A DNA stretch of 64,000 bases from Rhodococcus sp. 4CII (GCF_014256275.1 NZ_JACCFE010000002.1:2852001-2916000); one strand, 5' to 3'. Shown: positions 44,369 to 53,600, counted from the first letter of the stretch. Numbers and translations are program-made. The notes: generated by a model not told the origin, from the sequence alone.

Positions 44369-45186
44369 AACTCGACGATTCCCCTGAGGTACCGCCGGTA
44401 CGTCCCGGACAGGTGGACGCGGTCGCCGCGCACCTCGCAGTGCACGATTCCGCCCCGCGCCGACAGTTGGCGTCCGACAAGGCCGTTCCGTCCCAGGATG
44501 TCAGCCCAGTACGGCGCGATCTGCGAGTGCGCGGACCCCGTCACCGGGTCTTCCCGAACCCCGGCCGCGGCGCCGAACCATCGTGACACGAAGTCGACGC
44601 CGTCCGACTCCGACGCCGCGGTGACGACGATGCCGCGCACGTCGAGCGGGCTGATGACGGCGAAGTCGGGGGTCATCGACGCGATATCGTCTTCGGATTC
44701 CGCGACGAACACGAGGTCGGTGGCCATCAGACACTCCCGGACCGGAATGCGGAGTGCCGCGACCACCCGGGGATCGGCCGCGGTCGGCACCGGAGGCTCG
44801 GCCGGAAAATCCATCACCAGTGTCGCGTCCGGGCCTCGGTCGACGTGCAGCCACCCGCTGCGCGTCCAGAACTGGATGCGGTCGGCGTCCGGGTGCACGT
44901 CCTCGAAGATCTGAGCGGCCGCGGCAAGCGTCGCGTGGCCGCACAGGTCCACCTCGACCGCGGGCGTGAACCACCGCAGGTGATAGGCCGGGTGTTCGCG
45001 GTCGTGGGACGGGATGTCGTCGGGTAGCCGGGCGGTGTAGAACGCCGTCTCGGACAGATTGTTCTCTTCGGCGAGTTGCTGGAGAACCGAATCGTCCAGC
45101 CAGTCGGTCAGCGGCATGATCGCCGCCGGATTCCCCTCGAAGGGTCCGGCGGCGAATGCGTCGATCTGATGGATGTCGAGCTTCAT
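44365..45186 (-). CDS. PhzF-family isomerase
   Basis: A 273-residue protein with the diaminopimelate-epimerase-like double-hotdog fold. The start is IHQIDAFAAGPFEGNPAAIM with the active-site Glu at ENNLSETAF. LCGHATLAAA and EDPVTGSAH are the two substrate-binding signatures. PhzF enzymes isomerise or racemise small acids; only a few members have known substrates. It is third in the leftward set aminotransferase-DUF3830-PhzF and would be controlled by the GntR palindrome at 47073 if co-transcribed (72-bp gap). Confidence 0.9.
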   Translation of the reverse strand: MKLDIHQIDAFAAGPFEGNPAAIMPLTDWLDDSVLQQLAEENNLSETAFYTARLPDDIPSHDREHPAYHLRWFTPAVEVDLCGHATLAAAAQIFEDVHPDADRIQFWTRSGWLHVDRGPDATLVMDFPAEPPVPTAADPRVVAALRIPVRECLMATDLVFVAESEDDIASMTPDFAVISPLDVRGIVVTAASESDGVDFVSRWFGAAAGVREDPVTGSAHSQIAPYWADILGRNGLVGRQLSARGGIVHCEVRGDRVHLSGTYRRYLRGIVEF

Positions 45187-45258
45187 ACCGTCCGATGGTG
45201 GTGGACGCCCCCGCGCTCGTCGAGGGCCATACTGCACACGCTGGACCGGTCGCGCCGG

Positions 45259-45753
45259 TCAGGCCCGCGCGAAGCTCATCGTCTCCCCCTCGACACCGCG
45301 CATCCACAGGTCGTTGCAGGCGGCCGCCAGTTCCGGCAACCCCTCCTCGATGGCGGCGAACACGTTGCCCGGCACCCAGCCGACGTCGCCGTTGAGCAGG
45401 AGATTGTTGCGGCCGTAGAAGATCGCGAGGTCGGTGGCGCCCTGCGCGGCGTGTGCCTCGGAGCCCGGTTCGTACCCGTAGGCGGAGTTGCCGATCTCCC
45501 AGGGCTCGAAGTCGAACAGGCAGACGTCGCCGGGAATCGGTGTGACGGTAGGATTTTCCCGTCGCGGCGCCGCCGTGATCCGTGGGATCAGCGTGTACAC
45601 CTCGTTGCGCGCGTACTTGGCGTGATACGCGTCGCCGCTCTGCGGGAGCACGTTCCACACCGCATCGCACGTGAGCGGTGCGTCCTCGTCGAGAAGCCGG
45701 GCACGGCACGTCACGCCGCGCTTGTCCAGGGTAATGGTGATGTAGCGAGCCAT
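45259..45753 (-). CDS. DUF3830 cyclophilin-like protein
   Basis: A 164-residue protein of the DUF3830/cyclophilin-like family: ITITLDKRGVTCRARLLDEDAPLTCDAVWNVLP at the start, GDVCLFDFEP in the middle, and the terminal LPELAAACNDLWMRGVEGETM. The family has a small beta-barrel and often sits with amidases, racemases and aminotransferases; its activity is unproven. ATG 45753 has GGAGG 4 nt upstream. It follows the aminotransferase gene by 26 bp, so it is in the same operon. Confidence 0.85.
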   Translation of the reverse strand: MARYITITLDKRGVTCRARLLDEDAPLTCDAVWNVLPQSGDAYHAKYARNEVYTLIPRITAAPRRENPTVTPIPGDVCLFDFEPWEIGNSAYGYEPGSEAHAAQGATDLAIFYGRNNLLLNGDVGWVPGNVFAAIEEGLPELAAACNDLWMRGVEGETMSFARA

Positions 45754-45779
45754 GCTGCCTCCTTCGTTGCCTGTGCTGG

Positions 45780-47021
45780 TCATACTTCGTCGAGCACTTC
45801 CGACCAGATCGTCAGGGCGTCCTCGATCTGTTCCGACGTGACGATGAGCGGTGGAATCATCCGTACCACGTTCATGTGGGCGCCGCAGGTCAACAGCAGC
45901 AGCCCCTTCTTCGCGGCCAGTTGCTGCGCCGCAGCCGCTTTCGCGCGGTCCGCGCTGCCGTCGGCGGCGGTGAATTCGCTGCCAACCAGCAGTCCGAGGC
46001 CCCGGACGTCGCCGATCCCGTCGATGGCCTTCCGGCGGGCGCCGTCGAGCAACTGGATGCCGCGGGCGGCGGCATTGGCCACGAGGTCTTCCTTCTCGAT
46101 GACCTCGAGCGTCGCGACCGCGGCCGCGCAGGAGACGGCATTGCCGCCGTACGTCCCGCCCTGCGACCCCGGCCAGCCCTTGGCCATGAGTTCCTCGGAC
46201 GCCGCGATGCCCGACAGCGGGAAGCCGCTGGCCAGACCCTTGGCGATGGTGATGATATCGGGCCGGACGTCGAAGTGCTGGTGGCCGAAGAACTTGCCGG
46301 TGCGTCCGAACCCGGTCTGGATCTCGTCGATGACGAGCAGGATCCCGTACTTGTCCGCGCGCTCGCGGAGTCCCTGGAAGAATGTGGTGTTGCCGGGCAC
46401 GTACCCGCCCTCGCCGAGGACGGGTTCGACGACGAATGCCGCCGTCTCGTTCGGCGCGGTGAGGGTCGCGAAGATGTAGTCGAGTTCCTTGAGCGCGAAC
46501 GCGGTCGCCTCCTCCTCGGACCAGCCGTAGCGGTACGCATTGGGGAACGGGGCCACGTGCACGCCGCCCATGAGCGGACTGAAGCCGGCCGAGAACCGGG
46601 TGCCGGACGTGGTCATCGTCGCCGTCGCGACGGTGCGTCCGTGGAAACCGCCGTGGAAGACGACGACGTTGGGGCGGCCGGTCGCCTGCCGCGACAGCCG
46701 GAGTGCCGCCTCGACGGCCTCACTCCCCGAGTTCGCGAAGAACAGCGAATCGAGGCCTTCCGGCAGCACCGCCCCGAGGCGCTCGACCAGTTCGAGCATC
46801 GGCTGGTGCATGACCGTCGTGTACTGGCCGTGGATGAGGGAGCCGACCTGCCTGCGCGCGGCCTCCACGACGTGGGGATGGCAGTGGCCGGTGCTGGTGA
46901 CGCCGATGCCCGCGGTGAAGTCGAGATAGCGCCGACCGTCGGTGCCGTAGAGGTAGCAGCCTTCACCGTGATCGACCGTCACGGGTGTGGCCTGTGCGAG
47001 CAGTGGAGATAACCGAGTCAC
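45780..47021 (-). CDS. Class III aminotransferase (GABA-aminotransferase-like)
   Basis: A 413-residue PLP enzyme. It has the phosphate loop NSGSEAVEAALRLSR, FHGGFHGRT, the PLP-aromatic VIDEIQTGFGRTGKFF with the Asp that binds the pyridine nitrogen, and the catalytic Lys in TIAKGLASGFPLSG. Relatives move the terminal amino group of GABA, beta-alanine or ornithine to 2-oxoglutarate, giving a semialdehyde. GTG 47021 with GGAGGG upstream is the start. It is divergent from an aldehyde dehydrogenase that could oxidise that semialdehyde; both flank the GntR palindrome. Confidence 0.92.
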   Translation of the reverse strand: MTRLSPLLAQATPVTVDHGEGCYLYGTDGRRYLDFTAGIGVTSTGHCHPHVVEAARRQVGSLIHGQYTTVMHQPMLELVERLGAVLPEGLDSLFFANSGSEAVEAALRLSRQATGRPNVVVFHGGFHGRTVATATMTTSGTRFSAGFSPLMGGVHVAPFPNAYRYGWSEEEATAFALKELDYIFATLTAPNETAAFVVEPVLGEGGYVPGNTTFFQGLRERADKYGILLVIDEIQTGFGRTGKFFGHQHFDVRPDIITIAKGLASGFPLSGIAASEELMAKGWPGSQGGTYGGNAVSCAAAVATLEVIEKEDLVANAAARGIQLLDGARRKAIDGIGDVRGLGLLVGSEFTAADGSADRAKAAAAQQLAAKKGLLLLTCGAHMNVVRMIPPLIVTSEQIEDALTIWSEVLDEV

Positions 47022-47072
47022 GAGAACCCTCCCACGCGTAGATGCCGCCGGATGTCGGAAAATGTGCATTGT

Positions 47073-47090
47073 CAGATTGTCAACAATCTG
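47073..47090. promoter_or_regulatory. GntR operator palindrome, copy 2
   Basis: CAGATTGTCAACAATCTG has perfect 8-bp half-sites and a 2-nt centre. It is the complement-strand version of the site at 29021-29036. It lies between the divergent aminotransferase (52 bp) and aldehyde dehydrogenase (48 bp) starts. Confidence 0.78.
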
Positions 47091-47137
47091 TATAACATGG
47101 GCCACGTCACTACGGCAACGGCGAATCGGGAGTAATC

Positions 47138-48711
47138 ATGCTCGAGGAAGCAGCAATCGGATCGGTCCAGACCGGCCTTTTCATCGGCGGCAAGTGGCGC
47201 GACAGCGCCCGCACCATGCCGGTCCACGACCCGTCCACCGGACAGATCCTGTGCACGGTCGCCGATGCCGACGCGGCGGAGGCCCGCGAGGCGCTGGATG
47301 CGGCGGTCGCGGCGCAGCCGTCGTGGGCGGCCACCACCCCCCGCGAACGCAGCGTCATCCTGATGAACGCGCACCGGTTGCTGCTCGACAACGTCGACCG
47401 GCTCGCGCTCGTCATGACACTCGAGATGGGCAAACCACTCACGGAGGCGCGCGGCGAAATCGCCTACGCCGCAGAGTTCTTCCGCTGGTTCGCCGAGGAG
47501 GCGGTCCGCATCGACGGCGGGTACATGACGGCGCCGGGCGGCGGGTCGCGGTTCCTCGTCACCAAGCAGCCCGTCGGGCCGAGCCTGCTCATCACCCCGT
47601 GGAACTTCCCGATGGCGATGGGCACCCGCAAGATCGGGGCAGTCACATACGCGCCGGGGGGTGGTCCGGCGTGTGTCTGCCGCGAGAGTGAGGGCCCGTC
47701 GGGCCGAGCCTGCTCATCACCCCGTGGAACTTCCCGATGGCGATGGGCACCCGCAAGATCGGGCCGGCGATCGCCGCCGGATGCACGTCCGTCATCAAAC
47801 CCGCAGCGCAGACGCCGCTGTCGATCCTGGCGCTCGCCGACATCCTCACCGAGTCCGGACTGCCGGACGGCGTCGTCAACGTCGTCACCACGTCCAGCCC
47901 GGACGAGGTGATCACTCCCCTGATCCTCGACGGCCGGGCCCGCAAGCTGTCGTTCACCGGCTCGACCAAGGTCGGGAAGCATCTGCTCGAACTGTGCGCC
48001 CGCACGGTCATGCGGACGTCCATGGAACTCGGCGGCAACGCGCCGTTCCTCGTCTTCGACGACGCCGACCTCGACGACGCCGTCGACGGCGCGATGGCGG
48101 CGAAGATGCGCAACATCGGCCAGGCCTGCACCGCTGCCAACCGCATCCTCGTGCACAGTTCGGTCGCCGAGGAGTTCACGCGCAAACTCACGCAGCGGAT
48201 GGAGGCCCTGCCCGTCGGGCGCGGCACCGAGGACGGCGTCGTGGTCGGACCGCTGATCGACGAGGCCGCCGTCGCGAAGGTGGGCAGCCTCGTTGCGGAT
48301 GCCGTCGAACGCGGGGCGTCGGTGCTCACCGGCGGCGCTGCACTCGACCGTCCAGGCAACTTCTACCCGGCGACGGTCCTGACGGGCGTGCCCGACGACG
48401 CCGAGATGTGCCACAACGAGATCTTCGGCCCGGTGGCCGCGATCAGCACGTTCGAGACCGAGGCCGAGGCCGTCGAGCGGGCCAACGACACCCCGTACGG
48501 GCTGGTGGCCTACGTGTACACCGAGAGCCTCAAGCGCGGCATCCGCGTGTGCGAGGCCCTGGAGTCGGGCATGGTCGGACTCAACCAGGGTGTGGTGTCG
48601 AACCCGGCCGCGCCGTTCGGCGGGGTGAAGGAATCCGGACTCGGACGCGAAGGCGGAACCACCGGCATCGACGAATTCCTCGAGACGAAATACATCGGTG
48701 TGGCCGTCTAG
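47138..48711 (+). pseudogene. Aldehyde dehydrogenase (succinate-semialdehyde type), frameshifted by a 125-bp insertion
   Basis: The first 167 residues (start MLEEAAIGSVQTGLFIGGKW) are a normal NAD(P)-ALDH up to ITPWNFPMAMGTRKIG. A 125-bp insertion then shifts the frame. Removing it joins this to PAIAAGCTSVIKPAAQTPLS, FTGSTKVGK, ELGGNAPFLVFDDADLD (Glu base) and IGQACTAANR (catalytic Cys), ending at 48711 and giving about 482 residues, the normal length. As given, the protein is truncated, though the second part has an internal ATG (47737). The intact enzyme would oxidise the aminotransferase product. Confidence 0.85.
47569..47763 (+). repeat. 70-bp direct repeats flanking a 55-bp unique spacer
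   Basis: Bases 47569-47638 and 47694-47763 are identical over 70 bp. The spacer 47639-47693 is unrelated to the gene. One repeat plus the spacer is 125 bp, not a multiple of three, which breaks the aldehyde dehydrogenase frame. Confidence 0.95.
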
Positions 48712-48714
48712 AAC

Positions 48715-49302
48715 CTAGAGCCAGGTGTCCTCCGAGGACGTCGTGAGGAACGCCTCGAGGTCGTCGCGCCACGGCGCGGGCACCGTCTTGTCCGGTTCGA
48801 TGCCGGTGTACTGGCCGCGGTAGAACAGCAACGGACGCTCCTCCCTGATCTCGCTCAGGGAGGAGACCCGGCCGAACACCACCCAGTGATCGCCGCCGTC
48901 GTGCACGCTCTCGAGCGAGCAGTCGATGTGGGCGAGCGAACCGGTGAGGATCGGCGAGCCCAGCGGCGACTCCGTCCAGTCGATACCGGCGAACTTGTCC
49001 GGGTCGCGGGAACCGAAGCGGGCACACGTCGACTGCTGTTCTTCCGCAAGAACATTGACACAGAACACGCCGCTCCGTTCGATCGCCGCCCACGACCGCG
49101 ACGTCTTGGTCGGGCAGAACAGGACCAGCGGGGGTTCGAGCGACAGCGCTGCGAACGACTGACACGCGAACCCCACCGGTTCGCCGTCGTCGATGGTGGT
49201 GATGATGGTGACACCGGTGCAGAACTGGCCGAGCACCGTCCGGAACCGCCGCGGATCGATCGCCTCGGCCGCGACGGCCCCGTCCCCGGACACCTCACTC
49301 AC
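48715..49302 (-). CDS. hsaB: Flavin reductase HsaB (3-HSA hydroxylase reductase)
   Basis: A 195-residue flavin reductase of the HpaC-like fold: FRTVLGQFCTGVTIITT, VGFACQSFAALSLEPPLVLFCP and the FCVNVLAEEQ segment are typical. It reduces FMN with NADH to supply HsaA, which hydroxylates 3-HSA to the catechol 3,4-DHSA in steroid ring degradation. Start GTG 49302 overlaps the hsaC stop by 4 bases. It ends the hsaA-D-C-B operon, 4 bp from the convergent aldehyde dehydrogenase gene. Confidence 0.93.
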   Translation of the reverse strand: MSEVSGDGAVAAEAIDPRRFRTVLGQFCTGVTIITTIDDGEPVGFACQSFAALSLEPPLVLFCPTKTSRSWAAIERSGVFCVNVLAEEQQSTCARFGSRDPDKFAGIDWTESPLGSPILTGSLAHIDCSLESVHDGGDHWVVFGRVSSLSEIREERPLLFYRGQYTGIEPDKTVPAPWRDDLEAFLTTSSEDTWL

Positions 49303-50201
49303 GGCTGCATCCCCACGCTGAAGTCGTGACCCCACAGGCTGACCGCCGTGCTCTCCCGCGCAATCCAGCTCTCGTCCTCCACCTGACGTCCCTCGCAACC
49401 GAATTCGACGTCGAAGCCGCCGGGCGTCTTCATGTAGAACGACAACATCAGGTCGTTGACGTGGCGGCCGAGCGTGGCCGACATCTTGACCTTCTTGCGG
49501 AGCGCGCGGTCGAGGCACAGCCCGACGTCGTCGGAATTCTCGACCTCGATCATGAGGTGCACGATGCCGCTGGGGGTGGGCATCGGCAGGAACGCGAGGC
49601 TGTGGTGCCGCGGATTGCAGCCGAAGAACCGCAACCACGCCGGCTTGCCGTCCGCGGGCCGCCCGACCATCTGCGGCGGCAACCGCATCGAGTCGCGCAG
49701 ACGGAAACCGAGCACGTCGCGGTAGAAGCGCAGCGACGCCTCGTCGTCGGTGGTCGAGAGGACGGCGTGCCCGAGGCCCTGCTCACCGGTGACGAACTTG
49801 TGCCCGTACGGGCTGACCACGCGGCGGTGTTCGAGGGCGGCGCCGTGAAACGCCTCGAGCGTATTGCCGGACGGGTCCTCGAATGTGATCAGTTCGTCGA
49901 CCCTGCGGTCCTGCAGTTGCTCGGCCGTACCCTCCTTGAACGCGACACCCGCCGCCGACAGGTTGTCGCGAACCTCCTGCAACTCCGCGGCGTTCGCCGT
50001 CTCCCAGCCCGACACCGACAGCCGGTCCGCCTCTCCAGGGAAGACGACGAGCCGGGCAGGGAAGTCGTCCATCCGCAGGTAGAGGGCATCCGGGTCGGTG
50101 CCCTTGCCCTCGACCATGCCGAGCACCTTGAGACCGTATTCGCGCCACGCGGCTATGTCGGTGGCCTCGATGCGCATGTACGCCAGTGAACGAATACTCA
50201 T
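49299..50201 (-). CDS. hsaC: Extradiol dioxygenase HsaC (3,4-DHSA dioxygenase)
   Basis: A 300-residue two-domain type I extradiol dioxygenase. Iron ligands are His in QGLGHAVLST, His in GIVHLMIEVE and Glu in FDVEFGCEG. Conserved catalytic segments FYRDVLGFRLRDS and NDLMLSFYMKTPGGFD are present. It cleaves the catecholic A ring of 3,4-DHSA (meta cleavage) in cholesterol degradation. The start overlaps the hsaD stop by one base (TGATG). Length equals that of characterised HsaC. Confidence 0.95.
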   Translation of the reverse strand: MSIRSLAYMRIEATDIAAWREYGLKVLGMVEGKGTDPDALYLRMDDFPARLVVFPGEADRLSVSGWETANAAELQEVRDNLSAAGVAFKEGTAEQLQDRRVDELITFEDPSGNTLEAFHGAALEHRRVVSPYGHKFVTGEQGLGHAVLSTTDDEASLRFYRDVLGFRLRDSMRLPPQMVGRPADGKPAWLRFFGCNPRHHSLAFLPMPTPSGIVHLMIEVENSDDVGLCLDRALRKKVKMSATLGRHVNDLMLSFYMKTPGGFDVEFGCEGRQVEDESWIARESTAVSLWGHDFSVGMQP

Positions 50202-51079
50202 CACTTGCCCCCGTCCAGGAGGAAATCGGTTGCCAGGCGGTTGAACTCGTCGAACTTCTCCAGCTGCGCCCAGTGCCCGCACCCACCGAAGACATGCAAC
50301 TGCGCCCGCGGGATCATCTTCAACGCCACCAGTGCCCCGTCCAGCGGGTTGACCCGGTCTTCGCGACCCCAGATCAGCAGCACCCGCTGCCGCAGCTTGT
50401 ACGCGTCGCGCCACAACATGCCGAGCTCGAAATCGGCCGACGAGAACGACTTTCCCATCGCCTTGGCGGCGGCAAGCGACTCGGGAGTGCTTGCGGCGGC
50501 GAAGCGTTCGTCGATCAGTTCATCGGTGATCAGCTTCTGGTCGAACACCATGATGCGCAGGAACGCCTCGAGGTTCTCCCGGGTGGGCTGGTAGCCGAAC
50601 TTGCCGAGGTTCTTGACGCCCTCCGTCGGATCGGGCGCGAACAGGTTGACGCTCAGCCCGCCCGGGCCCATGAGCACCAGCCGGCCGGCGCGGTCCGGGT
50701 AGTCGAGCGCGAAACGCACGGCGGCACCGCCACCGAGAGAATTTCCCAGGAGATGGACGCGTCCGGTGACACCTAGGGTATCGAGCAGATCCTTCAGCGC
50801 GGACGCACTGTGCACGAAGTACTGCGGATGCTCGGTCGGCTTGTCCGACAACCCGTACCCCGGCTGATCGACGGCGAGCACGTGGAACTTCTCGGCGAGA
50901 ACCGGGATGTTCCTGGCGAAGTTCGACCACGACGACGCACCCGGCCCGCCACCGTGCAGCAGCACGATCGTGGTGTCGTTGCCGACGCCGGCCTCGTGGT
51001 AGTGCAACTTCAGGTCGGGCCGGACCTGGGCGAACTTCGAGGTCGACTCGAACGTGAGGGCTTCTTCGGTAGTCGTCAC
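50201..51079 (-). CDS. hsaD: meta-Cleavage product hydrolase HsaD
   Basis: A 292-residue alpha/beta hydrolase of the C-C bond class. Oxyanion motif HGGGPGASSWSNF, nucleophile Ser114 in GNSLGGGAA, Asp in WGREDRVNP and His in FGGCGHWAQLE form the triad; Ser114 matches mycobacterial HsaD numbering. It hydrolyses 4,9-DSHA to 9,17-dioxo-nonanoic-type acid (DOHNAA) and HHD. GTG 51079 is preceded by AGGAGAG. It lies between hsaA and hsaC in one tight operon. Confidence 0.95.
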   Translation of the reverse strand: MTTTEEALTFESTSKFAQVRPDLKLHYHEAGVGNDTTIVLLHGGGPGASSWSNFARNIPVLAEKFHVLAVDQPGYGLSDKPTEHPQYFVHSASALKDLLDTLGVTGRVHLLGNSLGGGAAVRFALDYPDRAGRLVLMGPGGLSVNLFAPDPTEGVKNLGKFGYQPTRENLEAFLRIMVFDQKLITDELIDERFAAASTPESLAAAKAMGKSFSSADFELGMLWRDAYKLRQRVLLIWGREDRVNPLDGALVALKMIPRAQLHVFGGCGHWAQLEKFDEFNRLATDFLLDGGK

Positions 51080-51089
51080 GTGTTCTCTC

Positions 51090-52265
51090 CTAGACCATCG
51101 TGTCCGTGATGGGCAGACCGAATTCGCCGGTGCCGTACATGACGTAGGCGCGCTCGGGATCGTTGGCTGCGTGGACGCGTCCGGCGTGCGCATCTCGCCA
51201 GAACCGTTGCAGCGGCGTACCGTTGGCCAGCGCGGTGGCTCCCGAGCTCTCGAACAGTTTGTCGATCGACGAGATGGCCCGGCCGGTGGCGCGCACCTGG
51301 TCGCGGCGGGCGCGGAGCCGCAGTTCGAACGGCACTTCCTCCCCGGCGACGAGCAGCGCGTATTCGTCGGCGACGTTGCCGGACAGCTGACGCCATGCGG
51401 CGTCGATGTCGCTCGACGCCTCGGCGATGCGGACCTTCGCGAACGGGTCGTCCTTCGCCTTCTCACCGGCGAACGCCGCGCGCACGCGCTTGCCCTGATG
51501 TTCGACGTGCGCGCCGTAGGCGCCGTAGGCCATCCCGACGATCGGCGCAGAGATGGTGGTGGGATGAATTGTCCCCCAGGGCATCTTGTAGACGGGCGCG
51601 GTGTTGCGCTCGAGCCCGGGAGCGGTGAGGGTGCTCATCGCCTTGAAGCTGAGGACGCGGTGCGTCGGGACGAACACATCCTCGACCACCACTGTGTTAC
51701 TGCCGGTTCCGCGGAGCCCTACGACGTTCCACACGTCGTCGATCCGGTAGTCCTCGCGGGGGATCAGGAAGCTGACGAAGTCGACGGGGCGGCCGTCCTT
51801 GATGACGGGTCCGCCGAGGACCGCCCAGGTGGCATGGTCGCAGCCGGAGGACCAGGCCCAGGCGCCGTTCACCTGGTATCCACCCTCGACGACCTGGCCT
51901 GCGCCCATCGGCGCGTACGACGACGAGATCCGGACGTCGGTGTCGTTGCCCCACACGTCTTCCTGCGCCTGCTGCGAGAAGAGGGCGAGATGCCAGTTGT
52001 GGACACCGATGATCGACGAGACCCACCCCGTGGAACCGCAGGCGCTCGCGATCTTCCGCACGGCGGAGTAGAAGAGCACCGGATCCGCCTGGTAACCACC
52101 CCACTGTTCGGGCTGGAGCAACCGGAAGAACCCGGTCTCCTGAAGTGCCTTCATGGAATCGTCGGGGATACGACGGAGATCCTCGGTCTCCTGCGCACGC
52201 TCTCGCAGCGTCGGCAGTAGTGCGTCGAGCCGCTGCATCACCTCGTGACTGTCATGGTCACCCAC
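51090..52265 (-). CDS. hsaA: 3-HSA hydroxylase oxygenase subunit HsaA
   Basis: A 391-residue flavin monooxygenase with the acyl-CoA-dehydrogenase fold: EDLRRIPDDSMKALQETGFF, LLQPEQWGG, STGWVSSIIGVHNWHLALF, AWAWSSGCDHATW and the GLRGTGSNTVVVEDVFVP loop. It uses reduced flavin from HsaB to hydroxylate 3-HSA. GTG 52265 is chosen because CAGGAG lies 8 nt upstream. It is first in the operon and has a KstR-type site 45 bp upstream, shared with kshA. Confidence 0.95.
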   Translation of the reverse strand: MGDHDSHEVMQRLDALLPTLRERAQETEDLRRIPDDSMKALQETGFFRLLQPEQWGGYQADPVLFYSAVRKIASACGSTGWVSSIIGVHNWHLALFSQQAQEDVWGNDTDVRISSSYAPMGAGQVVEGGYQVNGAWAWSSGCDHATWAVLGGPVIKDGRPVDFVSFLIPREDYRIDDVWNVVGLRGTGSNTVVVEDVFVPTHRVLSFKAMSTLTAPGLERNTAPVYKMPWGTIHPTTISAPIVGMAYGAYGAHVEHQGKRVRAAFAGEKAKDDPFAKVRIAEASSDIDAAWRQLSGNVADEYALLVAGEEVPFELRLRARRDQVRATGRAISSIDKLFESSGATALANGTPLQRFWRDAHAGRVHAANDPERAYVMYGTGEFGLPITDTMV

Positions 52266-52309
52266 AGGACGCTCCTGTCTCGTTCGATGGTTCACTTGTC
52301 TTCTGAGAC

Positions 52310-52323
52310 TAGAACACGTTCCC
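52310..52323. promoter_or_regulatory. KstR-type operator, hsaA side
   Basis: TAGAACACGTTCCC keeps the TnnAACnnGTTnn core and lacks only the last A. It lies about 45 bp upstream of hsaA in the hsaA/kshA divergent gap. Confidence 0.75.
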
Positions 52324-52412
52324 ATTTATGTCGAGATACCGGCAAAACCGCTGTTTGGCGCCCCGGCTCTGGAAGAAAGCCCTCAGAAATATGGCGGATC
52401 GCATCGAAGTTC

Positions 52413-52426
52413 TATAACGTGTTCTA
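52413..52426. promoter_or_regulatory. KstR-type operator, kshA side
   Basis: TATAACGTGTTCTA is an exact match to TnnAACnnGTTnnA. It lies 30 bp upstream of the preferred kshA start. It is identical to the kstD site at 57396-57409. Confidence 0.88.
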
Positions 52427-52455
52427 CTAACAGCATGAAGGGATGTGAGGGCACA

Positions 52456-53598
52456 ATGGCGCAGATTCGCGAGATCGATGTGGGCACGGTCCAGACCCGT
52501 TTCGCGCGTGGGTGGCACTGCCTCGGTTTGACCAAGACGTTCAAGGACGGCAAACCGCATTCGATCGAGGCATTCGGCACCAAACTCGTCGTCTTCGCCG
52601 ACAGCAAGGGCGAACTGAAGGTCCTGGACGCGTATTGCCGGCACATGGGCGGGGATCTGTCGCAGGGCACGGTGAAGGGCGATTCCGTGGCCTGCCCGTT
52701 CCACGACTGGCGCTGGGGCGGCAACGGCAAGTGCACCAGCATCCCCTACGCACGCCGGGTTCCCCCGATCGCCCGCACCCGGGCATGGCTCACCCTCGAG
52801 CAGAACGGTCAACTGTTCGTCTGGAACGACCCGGAGGGCAATCCCCCGCCGGAGAACGTGACCATCCCCCGCATCGAGGGCGCGTACAGCGACGAATGGA
52901 CCGACTGGACCTGGAACTCGATGCTCATCGAGGGGTCCAACTGCCGCGAAATCATCGACAACGTCGTCGACATGGCGCACTTCTTCTACATCCACTACGC
53001 GTTCCCGACGTACTTCAAGAACGTCTTCGAAGGCCACATCGCGACGCAGTACCTCAACACGAAAGGTCGCCCCGACGTCGGGATGGCCACGCAGTACGGC
53101 ATGGAATCGCTGCTGCGCTCCGAGGCCGCGTACTACGGGCCGTCCTACATGATCAATCCGCTGTGGAACAGCTACGGCGGGTACGAGGTCGAAAGCGTCC
53201 TCATCAACTGCCACTATCCGGTGACGAACAATTCGTTCATGCTCCAATACGGCGTCACCGTCAAGAAGCCGACCGGCATCGACGACGAAACGGCCGACAA
53301 ACTGGCCGCGAAGTTCACCGAGGGCATCGCGGAGGGCTTTCTGCAGGACGTCGAGATCTGGAAGAACAAGACCAAGATCGACAACCCCCTGCTCTGCGAC
53401 GAGGACGGTCCGGTGTACCAGCTGCGACGCTGGTACGACCAGTTCTACGTCGACGTCGCCGACGTCACCGACAAGATGACGCAACGCTTCGAATTCGAGG
53501 TCGACACCACCAAGGCCAACGAGGCCTGGCAGCACGAGGTCGAGGAGAACCTGGCCCGGCAGAAGGCCGAACGTGAGAGTACGGAAGCGCAGGTCTGA
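52456..53598 (+). CDS. kshA: 3-ketosteroid 9-alpha-hydroxylase oxygenase KshA
   Basis: A 380-residue Rieske oxygenase. The [2Fe-2S] ligands are Cys61-x-His63 and Cys80-x2-His83 (YCRHMGGDLSQGTV, ACPFHDWRWGG). The mononuclear iron His175 and His180 are in VVDMAHFFYIH. With the reductase KshB it 9-alpha-hydroxylates androstadienedione-type steroids, which together with KstD opens ring B. ATG 52456 has AGGG 7 nt upstream; ATG 52435 would add seven residues. A Cys-rich small protein gene follows after 2 bp. Confidence 0.96.
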   Translation: MAQIREIDVGTVQTRFARGWHCLGLTKTFKDGKPHSIEAFGTKLVVFADSKGELKVLDAYCRHMGGDLSQGTVKGDSVACPFHDWRWGGNGKCTSIPYARRVPPIARTRAWLTLEQNGQLFVWNDPEGNPPPENVTIPRIEGAYSDEWTDWTWNSMLIEGSNCREIIDNVVDMAHFFYIHYAFPTYFKNVFEGHIATQYLNTKGRPDVGMATQYGMESLLRSEAAYYGPSYMINPLWNSYGGYEVESVLINCHYPVTNNSFMLQYGVTVKKPTGIDDETADKLAAKFTEGIAEGFLQDVEIWKNKTKIDNPLLCDEDGPVYQLRRWYDQFYVDVADVTDKMTQRFEFEVDTTKANEAWQHEVEENLARQKAERESTEAQV

Positions 53599-53600
53599 CG

